Shown here: positions 52,880-64,000 of the stretch, piece by piece | How the letters are laid out: each line of letters opens with the position of its first letter | How positions within the stretch are numbered: the stretch's first letter is position 1 | Source of the DNA: Antennarius striatus | Lineage: Eukaryota; Chordata; Actinopteri; Lophiiformes; Antennariidae | DNA: 64,000 nt | NCBI RefSeq assembly: GCF_040054535.1 | Contig: NC_090793.1 | Location: 19,220,501-19,284,500, forward strand | Direction: 5' to 3' | Position numbers and translations under genes: made by a program | The notes under the pieces: generated by a model | The model's database searches: none | What the model saw: the letters and a program-made list of their open reading frames with translations, nothing else | Told to the model about the DNA's origin: nothing

Positions 52880-55265
52880 GTAAATATTAAAGTTATTTTT
52901 AGCCTCTATATTGAGTCCAGTCATTTTGATTTGGCTCTGGTTGTACATGTCTGTGTGGCTTTTATTGACCTACAGGTGCCTTTCTGGTGCCATATGGTCT
53001 GTTAGCCTTATTTTCTGGGATACCTCTGTTCCTACTGGAGATCTCCATGGGTCAGTACACCCAGGAAGGATTCATCACCTGCTGGACCAAGCTGTGTCCA
53101 CTGGCGAAGGGTGCGTAGGTGGAAAAAAAAAGTTTTTCACGTGACACAGAAAGTGTTCACATGACAGTCATTGAAACTGTGTTTCTGTCAAAGGTATCGG
53201 GGTTGGACAGCTGATCATTTTGTTCTTTTACACCACCTACGTCGCCATTGAAGCCTGGGCTCTCTTCTACCTGTTGTTTTCATTCAGATCCCAGCTCCCC
53301 TGGGCCACCTGCAACAACACCTGGAACACAGGTGACACTCTAAAGCGGGGGTCTCCAAACGTTTTCCTTTAAGGGCCACGTAACCTTTCCCCTCTCTGAT
53401 GGGGGGGCTGGGGTCAGGTTGTAACAGAAAAACTGAAAAAATTGCAGGGATGCCTAAATATAAACATTTATTTTCTTTCAGAAAGCCACACATCACCAAA
53501 TATTAATAACCCTTTCCTTGATCCAAACAGAAAAATAGTCAATAAAATACAGTATGAAATGAAATAAATATTTTTAAATTTTTTTATATACTATTCTGAT
53601 CCCCAAAGGGAAATTGCGAGCACACTCTAGTTAAGTGAAATAACACTATTAATATTAATATAATAACTCTATAAAAGAAATAAGTAACTCTATTTATGAA
53701 ATAGATAATAATCAGCGTGTTTTTATAGAACTGTTCATGGAGTCGTGCCAATATGTGGAGGCGGGCCGCATCTGGCCCGTGGGCCGCAGTTTGGGGACCG
53801 CCACAGAGATTACTTGATGATAAAATCAATAATTTTTTTTTTTTTTGGTTCTTAAGGGACAAAAATCCAACACAGTGGCATTTTTGCACCGACATCTTAC
53901 ACTTTATTTCTGTCTTCTCAAATGTGATGAGTTTCGATCTGTGTGGTTGTTTCACACTGAAACTTTTCTCTGGGTTACTAAAAATTCCAAAAGCCATTTG
54001 AGAAGATTTTAATGTTGGTGAGCCATACCTGTTTATTTGATTTAAATGAAATTCCATTCACGCAAACCGCCAGTTAACTGTAATTCATGTTCGTAGCACA
54101 TAAAGATGAGTTAATGTTTGTTGATCCGCATCCAAGAAGCAAACTCATGATAATTTGTGTTTTTTAATGTCTCTATTTAATTTTCTTTGTTTTTTTTATC
54201 AATATTCTGTCTGCCCATTGAACCTGTTTTGCTGTTTGCAAAGCCAACAATCATGTCTGTGATTAAATGATGGCAGCGTATGCAAAAGGATGCAGAAAGG
54301 AGGATGTGCTGTTCAGAAAGACGTACCAGGAACACAGCATGGCTTTAATCCTAGCTCTCCTATTCACTCTACGTGAACTGTTCATTTCAGTAAGAAATCT
54401 GTTTGTTCCTCAAACCAGCTGACTGTCTGGATCTTCAGACGTTTAATTCATCTCATGTGACTGCGAATCAGACCAAAGGGACTTCTGCAGCGGTAGAGTT
54501 CTGGGAGTGAGTCTAACTTTTGTTTATTCTCATCAATCATAATGTATTTCAATATTTTTCAAGTGTTCTGGTTTTTAGAAGATTGAAACTTTCTAAAAGT
54601 TCTGCTGCACTGACAGAATCTCTGGAGTTCAGAGGAATTAGTTGAAGGAAACCAAAACAATAAAATGAATATATAATTCTACATGATAATGCTCAAGAAG
54701 CACCAAATAAGTTCATTGAAATGGGATGCAGTCTTTCAGTTGTACCTGTTAAATCTCCATCTTCTCAGACGGAGGATGCTGGGCATGTCTGGAGGCATTG
54801 AGGAGCTGGGCAGTGTCCGATGGGAGCTGGCCTTGTGTCTTCTGGTCTGCTGGGTGTTCTGCTACTTCAGCATCTGGAAAGGAGTCAGATCCTCTGGAAA
54901 GGTCCTGGAGAAACATATTGAATCTTTAGATAATGAAGCTTATTATTCTTAATCGTAATGATAACTAATTTTTTAAATTTCCTTTTCAATTAAGGCAGCG
55001 TATTTCACAGCCACGTTCCCCTACCTGATGCTCCTGGTTCTACTCATTAGAGGCTTGACTCTACCTGGAGCTTCAGAAGGGATCTACTACTACCTGTATC
55101 CAGACATAAACCGCCTGGCTGACCTTCAGGTGGATTGTTAAACTGGTTCACAGAAATTTAAATATGTATAAAATGTAAAAGGCTGGCATGGATTTTTGTT
55201 TCAATGGGTTATATTTAGAAAATTAATATTAATATTAACATTAATTTGTTGGCTCGATCTTGTAG

Positions 55266-55315
<50 letters not shown>

Positions 55316-58300
55316 GTATAATAATAACTTTTTATCATGCATTTTACAATTACTATAATTCAGTACTTCTCTTATATTACAGGTCTGGATAGAAGCAGGA
55401 TCCCAAATTTTCTTCTCCTACAGTCTGACTGCAGGGATACTAAATGTCCTGGGGAGCTATAACGACTACAACAACAACTGTTACAAGTACGCATTAGAAA
55501 AATATCACAATATGTTTGTTGATGATTCTAAAAGTATTTACTTTGGAATAACTAAATAACGTACCATTTTCAGTTAACTTTACTTTTACGTTGTCGATTC
55601 TATTTCAATTTCACTAATAAAGTTTTTTGGATTTGAATTTAAAAATTCAACACGGGGATATTGTCTCTGTGTGACCTCCAGGGACTGTCTCTGGATCTGT
55701 CTGCTGAACAGTGGAACCAGTTTTGTTGCTGGATTTGTCGTCTTCTCTGTTCTTGGGTTCATGGCTCACCAACAGGGTGTTAGTGTGGACACTGTGACCG
55801 AGTCAGGTACAGTAGATTCAATTTAATTTAATTGAAATATGTTAAATATCTTCTTATATCTTAATATTTCAAAACACAGGACAACTAATGAATTGTTAGT
55901 GTTTCTGAATAATAACACTAATAGACACACTGAATTTAAGTTTGAAAATGTTTATGACTAAATCCAGTATTTTAGCCTTAGTTCTATATATTTATACACG
56001 TTAGTATGAGAACTACATTGAATGGTGTGTTTTATTGGTGTGGTGTACAGTATATTTCTTATACCTGTGTTTGTTTCCTTCAATCAAAGGGATTTTTCCA
56101 AATTGTTTTTCCTGAGTTTCTGCTGGCAGTATCTCATCTGCACTGAGGAATATTTGTCATAATATCAAGAATCCAAGTCGTAACATACATTTTTCTAAAT
56201 GACCGTGACTTCCGCCAATAATTACAAGAAGAAAAAAAAGTGTGTTTTTTTTTTGTCTGCCTGCATTCTCATAGTTTAACCCCATAAAAGGGGGTCAACT
56301 TTTTATGAGATCGCCATCCGTCCACTATGGTTCCCTAACAATGACGTTCAAACACACAAACATGAACATAATAGTTCGTCTACTCATTTCTCCACATCAG
56401 AAGCTAAATAGTTTAACAGTGTCAGAAACGCTCCCTCCACAGGCCCAGGTCTGGCCTTCATCGCTTACCCTCAGGCGACGGCTCTGATGCCTTTACCACA
56501 GTTCTGGACCGTCTGCTTCTTCCTGATGCTGATTCTACTGACTGTGGACACACACGTAATAGTGATTGTATTACATTTTCTATTGATAAACGATAGATAT
56601 GTACTCACAAATTGATTTTTTTCACTGTCTTACCAGTTTGTGATGGTGGAGAGTATTTTCACCTCAGTGAGCGATTTGTTTCCAAAATGTCTCCGTGCAC
56701 CAGTGAAGCACGAGATCTTTGTCCTCATCAGCTGTATATCCTTCTGTCTCCTACATCTTCCTTTGGTTACAGAGGTGAATTAAAAGTCTGAATAAAACTA
56801 TTTAACAAAAAGCATTTAGATGTATGTATTATGTATATTAAAACATTTTTCTACTTTAGGGAGGACTATACATCTTCCAACTTATTGAATACTATGGCGC
56901 CACCAGAGTCTGCATGAATGTCATGGCTATTAGTGAATGTGTGGCTGTGGGCTGGATTTTTGGTGAGTGAAATTAAATGATTATGAAGAAATATTTAGAA
57001 TCCATCACTTGAAGGTGGAATGGTTGATGTTTCTGCTCCGCTTTTGAATCCTCCGTTTCCATCCACGAAAACCTCTGTTGGAATATAATCTGGTGGATAA
57101 CTTAAATTTAACGCGTCTCCATGCAATTCTTTTACTATTTGAGAATTTTGTCACTACTTTGCCCTTCATCACCAGGTGCTGATCGCTTCTCCAACATCAT
57201 TGAGGACATGACAGGACAGAGACCATCCGTTTTCTTCAGTCTGTGTTGGAAATTCATCATTCCTCTCTTGTCACTGGTGAGTAATAAAGCTCTTAATGGT
57301 TATATAGTTTTAAATTCTTTTAAAAACATAATAATAAAGAACCAGGACTCATTCTGTATCACACATAATAGGCTTAGTGACCCATCTATCTACCAGGACC
57401 TACTTGAACCCCACCTAGCGTATGGGTCAGCAACCTTTAAAACTGAAATAGCCTTATGGACCTGGTCGAAAATCACATTTTATTTAAGCAATGAAAACGT
57501 TTTGAACATTTTGAACTCTTAAAATAATGAAATAACGTGCTGCATTGAAAGAATTCATTAAAAAAATCCAAACTTAAATTATCCATTGAGCACACAAAGA
57601 AAGTCATCTTTACATCGCCTTTGGGCTTTTATTTCCCTTAACAGCGAAAAATAAATATTTACAAAAATGTCTGCATAAATATTTATTTTACCTGGTTACT
57701 GGACTAGTGCTCTTTCTGGCTTTAGGCGAATGTGACGCATATTTTGAGTGACGAAAAATAATATTTGCTCAGAATTGTCTTTGTTTTACAGCAAATATAT
57801 TTGGAAACATACCAGAGGGAACTGATTAATACTAGTTACTGTCTGAACAGGCTGGTGTTTGGTTCTGGTGACTCTGACTGGTGTGTCACCAACAGTCTGT
57901 AGTCAAATGTATGTATGTATGAAGTTCACACATTATTTTTAACAAGAAGAAAAAAACATCTTGACAGGTTTCCTTCATCCTCTATCTGGTTGATTACAAA
58001 CACCTCATGATCAATGACTACGTTTACCCTGACTGGGCGTACGCACTGGGATGGACCATGACCTTCTCCACTGTTCTCATGGTGCCGCTGTGGGCAGCTG
58101 GACTGATGTGTTTGACACCAGGAACCTTCAAGCAGGTCAGGATTCATTCCGTACAATTTAATGCCACTGCAATTGGTAAATACATTGAAGGAATACACAC
58201 AAAAGCTTCCTAAACAGTCTCCAGATTTCACTACAACCGGCTAAGAGGCGTGCAGCCACATCTGGACAAGTCGCTCAGAAAGAGATGAAACAGAAAACAA

Positions 58301-59660
58301 TACGACCAGAGCTGCAGCCGTAACAAGAAGATTATCACCTGGAGACATAGAACATTTAACTACACTCAGCCTCATGATGCTACAGGTAGATTAACTGACC
58401 CAAAGACTGTAAAAATTCCCCCAAAATGTCCCCCGTTTTGGTCGATCTGTGTAAAGACTATGGGGTCATCTACACATAGAACATTTCACCCCAAAACAGA
58501 AAGATTTTGTTTTGGTCTTCCATTTATATGACATATTGTTGTGCGAAATGGGCAAAATCTCACATCACAAATAATTAGTATGGAGCAAAAAAAAATATAT
58601 AATGCTGGCCTGTCCAAGTTTTGCCCTAGACTCTACTGACTTCTTGCCCCAATATGAATTTGCTGAACCATTGTTGTAATTTTATTCTGCAATGTTGAAA
58701 CAATACAAAACAAACTAGTGCCTTCGCATACATACTACGGTGTTTTAAGATCAATCTCTGCAATGACATTATTTCAAAAAATATGTGTTGCCAGCAAGAA
58801 AAATATTTATATTTTCAGTGAAGCTAATAAAGTTTATACAAATGAAGGTCCAGTAAATGTTACATATGCGTGAGATTTACCATGAATTCAAAGACCCATT
58901 GGAATTCTGGGAAATTCATCCATGTAGACTTTCAGGATTATCACCATGACTCTATGTCTGCCAATCAACCTCTTGCACACTTTCAGAGTCAAAAGACATG
59001 GCTAAAGGCTATTTATTAGTGTTATTAACAGTCAAACTGAAAATAATACTAATGATACCCCATTAGGCCAACAAACCAAACCAATGTTTGTCTTCTACAA
59101 ATGTAACATCTTACAATAATACTAAAATATTAATGACTCAACCATTAACATGTGACCTTTATGATCATCATTTTGTCAGTGACATCATAAGAGTTTAACA
59201 AGATATCCTCCCTCCCCACCAGTCAGATGTGAAGAAGCATTTTAGAGGGGAAAAATCATTAAACCAAAAACTACAGTCCAGTCTCTACAAATTAAACATT
59301 TAACATTTAACATTTACTACAACTTCAATCAATTGGAATCGTCACCAAAATATCAGCAACATTTTCCCTCATGTATACCTGCATTCGAATAGAAAGTTGC
59401 AATACAATAAAAGATGAATTTAAAAAAATCTTTCTTTTCTGTTCATGTCAGAAAACTGCAGAGCAACTTTTGCAGCATCTCTATCAGTACATGCTGTACA
59501 TGGGATGAATGTATTAATGTATTATCACATTTTTTTTGTTTGTTTGTTCCAGCGTTGGTCTATCCTTTGTTGTCCTGCTGAAGATCCGGCTTGGCAGAGG
59601 AAAGACACAGGAGAGGAGGAAATGACTGCAGAACTGACATCATCTGCAGTCACAAGTTAG
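52720..59660 (+). CDS. SLC6-family Na+/Cl- dependent transporter, GABA/betaine/taurine-like (complete, 14 exons, 582 aa)
   Basis: A 12-helix neurotransmitter:sodium symporter that would import a small amino acid or osmolyte with Na+ and Cl-. Exons: 52720-52879, 52976-53110, 53194-53331, 54419-54506, 54769-54901, 54995-55129, 55383-55486, 55682-55806, 56443-56555, 56637-56774, 56860-56962, 57176-57276, 57968-58135, 59553-59660. All phases fit. TM1 has [18 protein letters not shown] with Gly, not Asp, before LGN, so it is amino-acid-type, not monoamine-type. EL2 has the Cys138-Cys147 pair and N-glycosylation sequons at N139, N154 and N161. TM3 keeps Tyr114. TM6 to TM7 reads [36 protein letters not shown]8 carries Asp375-Thr376 where relatives have Asp-Ser. 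The GSYN-YNNNCY and [12 protein letters not shown] motifs place it with SLC6A6/8/11/12/13. A fish-specific paralogue (slc6a22 type) or slc6a13-like gene is possible; no symbol is assigned. Confidence 0.9.
52976..53110 (+). CDS. SLC6 exon 2 (TM2)
   Basis: [20 protein letters not shown], then [22 protein letters not shown]2 and the conserved GQYT motif. Flanked by tacag and gtgcgt. Confidence 0.93.
53194..53331 (+). CDS. SLC6 exon 3 (TM3, start of EL2)
   Basis: [30 protein letters not shown] and [12 protein letters not shown]. Carries the substrate-gate Tyr114 and Cys138 of the extracellular disulfide. Confidence 0.93.
53345..53802. mobile_element. Non-autonomous hAT-like element in SLC6 intron 3
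   Basis: Left end gcgggggtctccaaac and right end gtttggggaccgcc are imperfect inverted repeats. The right end includes gggccgcatctggcccgtgg, typical of vertebrate hAT relics. About 458 bp, no transposase frame, and no clear 8-bp target duplication found. Confidence 0.6.
54419..54506 (+). CDS. SLC6 exon 4 (EL2)
   Basis: [20 protein letters not shown] and TSAAVEFW. Supplies Cys147 and two N-glycosylation sequons of the large extracellular loop. Confidence 0.9.
54769..54901 (+). CDS. SLC6 exon 5 (TM4)
   Basis: [40 protein letters not shown]. The SGGIEELG and WKGV motifs are standard for GABA/taurine-type SLC6 proteins. Confidence 0.94.
54995..55129 (+). CDS. SLC6 exon 6 (TM5)
   Basis: [37 protein letters not shown]. 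Phase 0 on both sides. The acceptor is ttaag, weaker than usual but the frame and family match are clear. Confidence 0.94.
55266..55315. repeat. (AAT)n microsatellite
   Basis: About 50 bp of a 3-bp unit in SLC6 intron 6. Confidence 0.95.
55383..55486 (+). CDS. SLC6 exon 7 (TM6)
   Basis: [20 protein letters not shown] and [16 protein letters not shown]6 lines the substrate site. The stretch after FFSYS differs from the GAT/BGT/TauT sequences I recall. Confidence 0.94.
55682..55806 (+). CDS. SLC6 exon 8 (TM7)
   Basis: [40 protein letters not shown]. The Asn-Ser pair in NSGTS belongs to the Na1/chloride site region. Confidence 0.94.
56443..56555 (+). CDS. SLC6 exon 9 (EL4, TM8)
   Basis: [39 protein letters not shown]8 ends LLTVDTH where GABA-type relatives have LLGLDSQ; Asp375 and Thr376 would form the Na2 site. 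Confidence 0.94.
56637..56774 (+). CDS. SLC6 exon 10 (TM8 end, TM9)
   Basis: [20 protein letters not shown], then [20 protein letters not shown]. Phase 0 on both sides. FVMVES is the conserved start of the TM8-TM9 loop. Confidence 0.93.
56860..56962 (+). CDS. SLC6 exon 11 (TM10)
   Basis: [34 protein letters not shown]. The GG(L/M)Y(I/V)FQL motif is diagnostic for the family. Confidence 0.95.
57176..57276 (+). CDS. SLC6 exon 12
   Basis: [33 protein letters not shown]. Conserved NIEDM(I)G.RP intracellular segment and start of TM11. Confidence 0.94.
57968..58135 (+). CDS. SLC6 exon 13 (TM11-TM12)
   Basis: [56 protein letters not shown]. Phase 0 on both sides. Confidence 0.94.
58136..59552 (+). 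other. SLC6 intron 13
   Basis: 1.4 kb, the longest intron of this gene. AT-rich, no repeat or exon recognised. Confidence 0.6.
59553..59660 (+). CDS. SLC6 exon 14 (cytosolic tail and stop)
   Basis: [35 protein letters not shown] then TAG. The CPAED motif is shared with GAT2/BGT1/TauT tails. Confidence 0.94.
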   Translation, partial: RWSILCCPAEDPAWQRKDTGEEEMTAELTSSAVTS

Positions 59661-59732
59661 TGTGACATGCAGTCAAATTCACAAAACATAATCAGTCTAG
59701 CTATGTTGTTGTATGCATGCAGACCTCTGGGA

Positions 59733-59738
59733 AATAAA
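59733..59738 (+). terminator. Candidate SLC6 polyadenylation signal
   Basis: AATAAA 73 bp after the stop; a second AATAAA is at 59821-59826. Either could be used. Confidence 0.5.
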
Positions 59739-60907
59739 GTGATTATGTCTCTGAATTCTTCTAAATCTCATGAAATTGACTAAGGTGATGGATGATTATA
59801 AAGCTTTTGTTCAAATCTGCAATAAAGTCTGTTATCCCATGAATTATTACCTCCACTAAAGAGAATATTAGGGGTGGAAGTAGGGTGGCCAGTGCAAGTC
59901 CAACGTGGACCAAGGTATGGGCTGTGAACTGGTGGCTGGAGAGGTGTCAGTTCAAATGACAGGGGACCTTTAAGGTCAGCTGGAAGTATGATGAGAAAAC
60001 ACGAGGAATAAGTTGAGAGTATTGGAGACTGTAATTACCAAGAGATCTATCACCACTAAGGAAGCTGAACTACCCAGTGATGAGTGTAAGACAAACCAAT
60101 GATATTGTAATGCTGTTTGATGAAATAGCAGAAGACAGGAACCTGGAACCAGGTAAGTGAAGCCCATAAAATAAACACACTTAAAAAAAAAAGCCCTGGT
60201 GAGTAAGACAGAATAAAATAGATACACATACAAAAATCATCAACAGCAGAGGCTGAATGACTAATCTTTGGTGTTTGAATCTGAAGGAAATGGACTTCTG
60301 TTAGAAACTGGTCCAGTTTCTTCAAATTCAACCATCAAGTTTAACTATGACCTGGAGGAATGATAATAACAAACACAACAACTACATGGCTGGTTTGGAA
60401 CCAGCCATCAAATCAACAAAACACACAAAATTATAATTACAAGACAAATTAAAATGTCTACTTTCAAAATTTGTCTGGATTAGCAGCTCTTTCATAAATT
60501 CCTCGTCACTGACAACGGAAAGGTAAAAGATTCAATACTAGAATTGGTTTAATATTTATGATGAAACAAATATGAAATATATTATCAGAATAATAGTTCA
60601 AGGCCACCTGCTCCATCCACAGACCTGCATTCATCCATAGACAGACAAGAACTCTCCACAGTCTAGCTAGTCCCACTACTGAAATTCCATTGGGAATAAA
60701 AAAAAAGTGCAATATTTGCACACACACCTATTCAATGCAATGTATTATACATTTACTTGTACCAACAACAAAACTACAATTACAAGGAAGTACTCAATGT
60801 CCAACTAACTATTGATCGATATGTGTGCACGGGTCTACAGTTATAAACCAAATTGAAGAAAGCTGCCCTGACTCTCAATGTTATAAGACACAATGTCACA
60901 TTGTGTC

Positions 60908-61221
60908 TTGTAACATTGTAACATTGTGTACTGTAACATTGTAACACTGTGTACTGTAACATTGTAACACTGTGTACTGTAACATTGTAACGTATCATAC
61001 TGTAACACTGTGTACTGTAACATTGTAACACTGTGTACTGTAACATTGTAACGTATCATACTGTAACACTGTGTACTGTAACATTGTAACACTGTGTACT
61101 GTAACATTGTAACATATCATACTGTAACACTGTGTACTGTAACATTGTAACACTGTGTACTGTAACATTGTAACGTATCATACTGTAACACTGTGTACTG
61201 TAACATTGTAACATATCATAC
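60908..61221. repeat. 23-bp-based minisatellite, left block
   Basis: Units made of ctgtaaca + ttgtaaca + ctgtgta (8+8+7 bp), with a longer variant that adds tatcata + ctgtaaca. The left edge (60881-60913) is a 15-bp hairpin with one mismatch. Confidence 0.95.
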
Positions 61222-61679
61222 TGTTAGATTATGGTATATATGTTATACCATATTTACTCGTTCTCATTTTTGAACCAATAAAGGTTTTGTGTGTGAGTGT
61301 CTTGCTATGCCCTGAGTTATGTTTAGGTAGGGGTCAAAAAGATCACAGCTGAGGTAGCAGCTGACGACTAGTTTAAGATGTAAACCTTGACCTGCTGAAA
61401 ATAAGACCATACCGTATAAAGAAAAGGGTTTTACTCCTGTGACAGTATACCATACATGGTGCATTGCTGATATTTTGTCCCCCACCCTTTAGGACACATT
61501 GTAAACAGGGACTGCCCAACTGAAATAAAAAGAGGTTTCGGAAGAGGCATGTTGAGAATGGGGTAGGGATCTGTAACTGGTCGCATCTTTGTCCGTTCTC
61601 CTCGCGAGTAAAAATATAACTGTTGTCTTCTCCTTTTTGTGAGTGTGTTTTAAATGTTCTAGGTTGTTTGAACCTCACA
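61222..61679 (+). mobile_element. Solo LTR (retrovirus-like), 458 bp
   Basis: Starts TGTTAGATT and ends CCTCACA (TG...CA ends). Flanked by the 5-bp duplication CATAC at 61217-61221 and 61680-61684. Internally TATAAA at 61415-61420 and AATAAA at 61524-61529 are in the order and spacing of U3, R and U5. The minisatellite resumes in register on the right. No internal gag/pol/env sequence is present, so it is a solo LTR left by recombination. Assignment to a specific family is not made. Confidence 0.75.
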
Positions 61680-61684
61680 CATAC

Positions 61685-62356
61685 TGTAACACCGTGTACT
61701 GTAACATTGTAACACTGTGTACTGTAACATTGTAACACTGTGTACTGTAACATTGTAACAAATCATACTGTAACACTGTGTACTGTAACATTGTAACACT
61801 GTGTACTGTAACATTGTAACACTGTGTACTGTAACATTGTAACAAATCATACTGTAACACTGTGTACTGTAACATTGTAACACTGTACTGTAACATTGTA
61901 ACACTGTGTACTGTAACATTGTAACATATCATACTGTAACACTGTAACATATCATATTGTAACACTGTGTACTGTAACATTGTAACACTGTGTACTGTAA
62001 CATTGTAACAAATCATACTGTAACACTGTGTACTGTAACATTGTAACACTGTACTGTAACATTGTAACACTGTGTACTGTAACATTGTAACACTGTGTAC
62101 TGTAACATTGTAACAAATCATACTGTAACACTGTGTACTGTAACATTGTAACACTGTGTACTGTAACATTGTAACATATCATACTGTAACACTGTAACAT
62201 ATCATATTGTAACACTGTGTACTGTAACATTGTAACACTGTGTACTGTAACATTGTAACATATACTGTAACACTGTAACATATCATATTGTAACACTGTG
62301 TACTGTAACATTGTAACACTGTGTACTGAAACATTGTAACACTGTGTATTGTAAAA
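61685..62356. repeat. 23-bp-based minisatellite, right block
   Basis: Same units as the left block; long minus-strand open frames (LQCYSTQCYNVTVHSVT repeats) arise only because the 23-bp period cycles through all frames. Confidence 0.95.
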
Positions 62357-62493
62357 TTGCATTGTGTTGTGCTTGTTCAGTTTACCACAGAATCCTGGAG
62401 TCAATACCAGCTGACTTGCAAGTGAGAGGCGGGGGACACTCCGAACACGACGCTAGTGACCTGCAGAGCCCCATGAATGACAGACAACCACTA

Positions 62494-62512
62494 ACACACA
62501 CACACGCACGCA

Positions 62513-62568
<56 letters not shown>
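62494..62568. repeat. (CA)n/(CGCA)n microsatellite
   Basis: About 75 bp: ca, then gcac units, then ca. Confidence 0.95.
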
Positions 62569-62570
<2 letters not shown>

Positions 62571-62690
62571 AGGACAATTTGGAATGATCAGTTCACCTAA
62601 GGTGCATGTTTTTGGAGTTTGGACGAAGCCGGAGAACCCAGAGAGAACCCACACAGACATCCACAATTTGAACATATAGTATCCTAAGGA
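62569..62690 (-). mobile_element. L2-like non-LTR fragment
   Basis: The text ggtgcatgtttttggagttt, then gaagccggagaacccagaga and acccacacagaca, is a very common fish L2-like segment. Confidence 0.6.
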
Positions 62691-64000
62691 AGGTAACACC
62701 ACACCTAAACTAAGTCATAAAGGAGTATCAGGAAAAGGAAGTGTCCTCTTTATCATCTCCGGTCTCACTTTTCAGTCATTCTGTCTGTTCAATGCATTGG
62801 ATTGCAGTACACACTAGATGGAAGCAGAGTCTAAGGTTCCTAACCAGATACAACTGAACAGTTTTTTCTGGCTGTAATGAAGTTAATTAGATTCACAAAG
62901 AAAAACAATAAATTGTGAGAGTGTGCCACAAGAGCAATATGGGGATTAGTGTTACTAGTTGTCTGAAATTAATTATACATACATTGTTAAAAATCATACC
63001 ATTGTTTGTGTTTAAAAGCTCCTCAGAAGCACGTACAGATTATAGAAATGTAAATTTGACACATTTTAGTCAGAGTTGTGCAGCACTGTATATGTGAATT
63101 ACGTCCAAATGTGGGTTAGGAAAATCTCTTAATACAAGCTTCCTATTTGATCGCACATAAAACATCCGCTGTCACTGAACCACTGTAACAATAAAAATCA
63201 TTTTTACAACACATTTGTCATGGCTTTATCAATTTACAGAGAAATTTGGAAGACATTGTGGTGATAATGTATATTAATTCCTGTTTCCACTCAGTGATGT
63301 TGTGACTTCTTCTACATTTTGCTACTGATTTTACTGAGACCTGTTCAAGGCAGCACCATCATCAAACCTGTGAGGTGTGACCAAAGCATCCTCTCCAAAG
63401 ACCAGTTACAAATATGTTTTGACATGTAGAAACGCGTAATGCAACAAAAAAAGTTTTTCAAAATAGTCTTTCTTGACATATTTTATTTTAACTGCCAGAA
63501 TTTCAAATTTTTAATTTCATGATGAAGACATAATCAAAAATCACATTCTTCCAAGGTAGGTGTATTTAGCAATGATAATTTTTGTGATTAAGTGATTTTT
63601 TGGGGGGGAAATCAGACAATATTCTGTACTGTGTTGTTTTACTCTCAAATAAAATTGTTATTGGCATGCTCTGAAGCATGTAAGTATGGTGGTGTAAGCT
63701 CGGACCAGCTGGTAAATTCAAATCCTCTCTGAAGCAGCAGAGACGAGACAGCCTTACGTCTCAGTAACATTCATCACAATGCAAACAGCACAAAGCTTCC
63801 GTCATTAATTGCTTGTGCGGTGTTCTGCATTTCCCTAATTTGACAGCAATTCAAACATAAACTGACAAAAAAAAATTTCAAATGCCTTTTTATTACAATA
63901 TCACTCCAGGATGTTTGGTCAGAAATAAACTGACTTGCTTCAGGGTTTGAAAAGTAAAAATAGCACTGAAACCCAGAGCATGTGATTGCCTTGAGGTCAG

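Larger units (their letters stand above)
59661..64000. other. Gene-free right end of the window
   Basis: Transporter 3' UTR to about 59830, plain DNA to 60880, the split 23-bp minisatellite with solo LTR (60881-62356), a CA/CG repeat and L2-like piece (62494-62690), then AT-rich DNA to 64000 without recognisable genes. Confidence 0.65.

Noticed and set aside
61675..62404. Long minus-strand frames with LQCYSTQCYNVTVHSVT repeats
   Set aside because: A 23-bp tandem repeat with no stop in any frame of one strand gives such frames automatically; no start context or homology.

Overview
This is vertebrate, almost certainly ray-finned (teleost) fish, nuclear DNA. The reasons are spliced genes with GT/AG introns, a gene order pigk(-) then ak5(+) that from memory matches human chromosome 1p31, very many long (CA)n/(GT)n microsatellites, and fish-style L2, hAT and Tc1/mariner relics. 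Three protein-coding genes account for all exons I can support. No bacterial-type operon, CRISPR array, tRNA or rRNA is visible.

Region by region. (1) 1-6006, minus strand: the first eight coding exons of pigk, the cysteine-protease-like subunit of the GPI transamidase (262 codons, both catalytic residues present). The 3' exons lie left of the window. (2) 6007-8292: a head-to-head intergenic region with an ETS-like site beside pigk and a (GT)48/(AC)42 inverted microsatellite pair beside ak5. (3) 8293-49906, plus strand: complete 14-exon ak5, adenylate kinase 5, 560 codons. It has an N-terminal RIIa/Dpy-30-like segment, a well-kept first kinase domain and a second kinase domain that has lost many catalytic and substrate-binding residues. 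(4) 49907-52719: ak5 3' UTR and an intergenic stretch with two high-quality, divergently oriented CTCF motifs. (5) 52720-59660, plus strand: complete 14-exon SLC6-family Na+/Cl- dependent transporter (582 codons), of the GABA/betaine/taurine/creatine branch. (6) 59661-64000: gene-free. It is dominated by a 23-bp-based minisatellite split by a 458-bp solo LTR with a 5-bp target duplication, followed by an L2-like fragment.

The three genes do not form a pathway. PIGK acts in the ER membrane, AK5 is a cytosolic nucleotide kinase known mainly from brain, and the SLC6 protein is a plasma-membrane carrier. The most interesting points are the apparent decay of the second AK5 kinase domain, GT repeats replacing polypyrimidine tracts at three ak5 3' splice sites, an intron-10 minisatellite made of repeated CAG|GTA donor-like words, and the divergent CTCF pair. 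Exon boundaries were placed by hand from reading frame, phase and GT/AG; every internal junction keeps frame. Family comparisons are from memory, without database searches.
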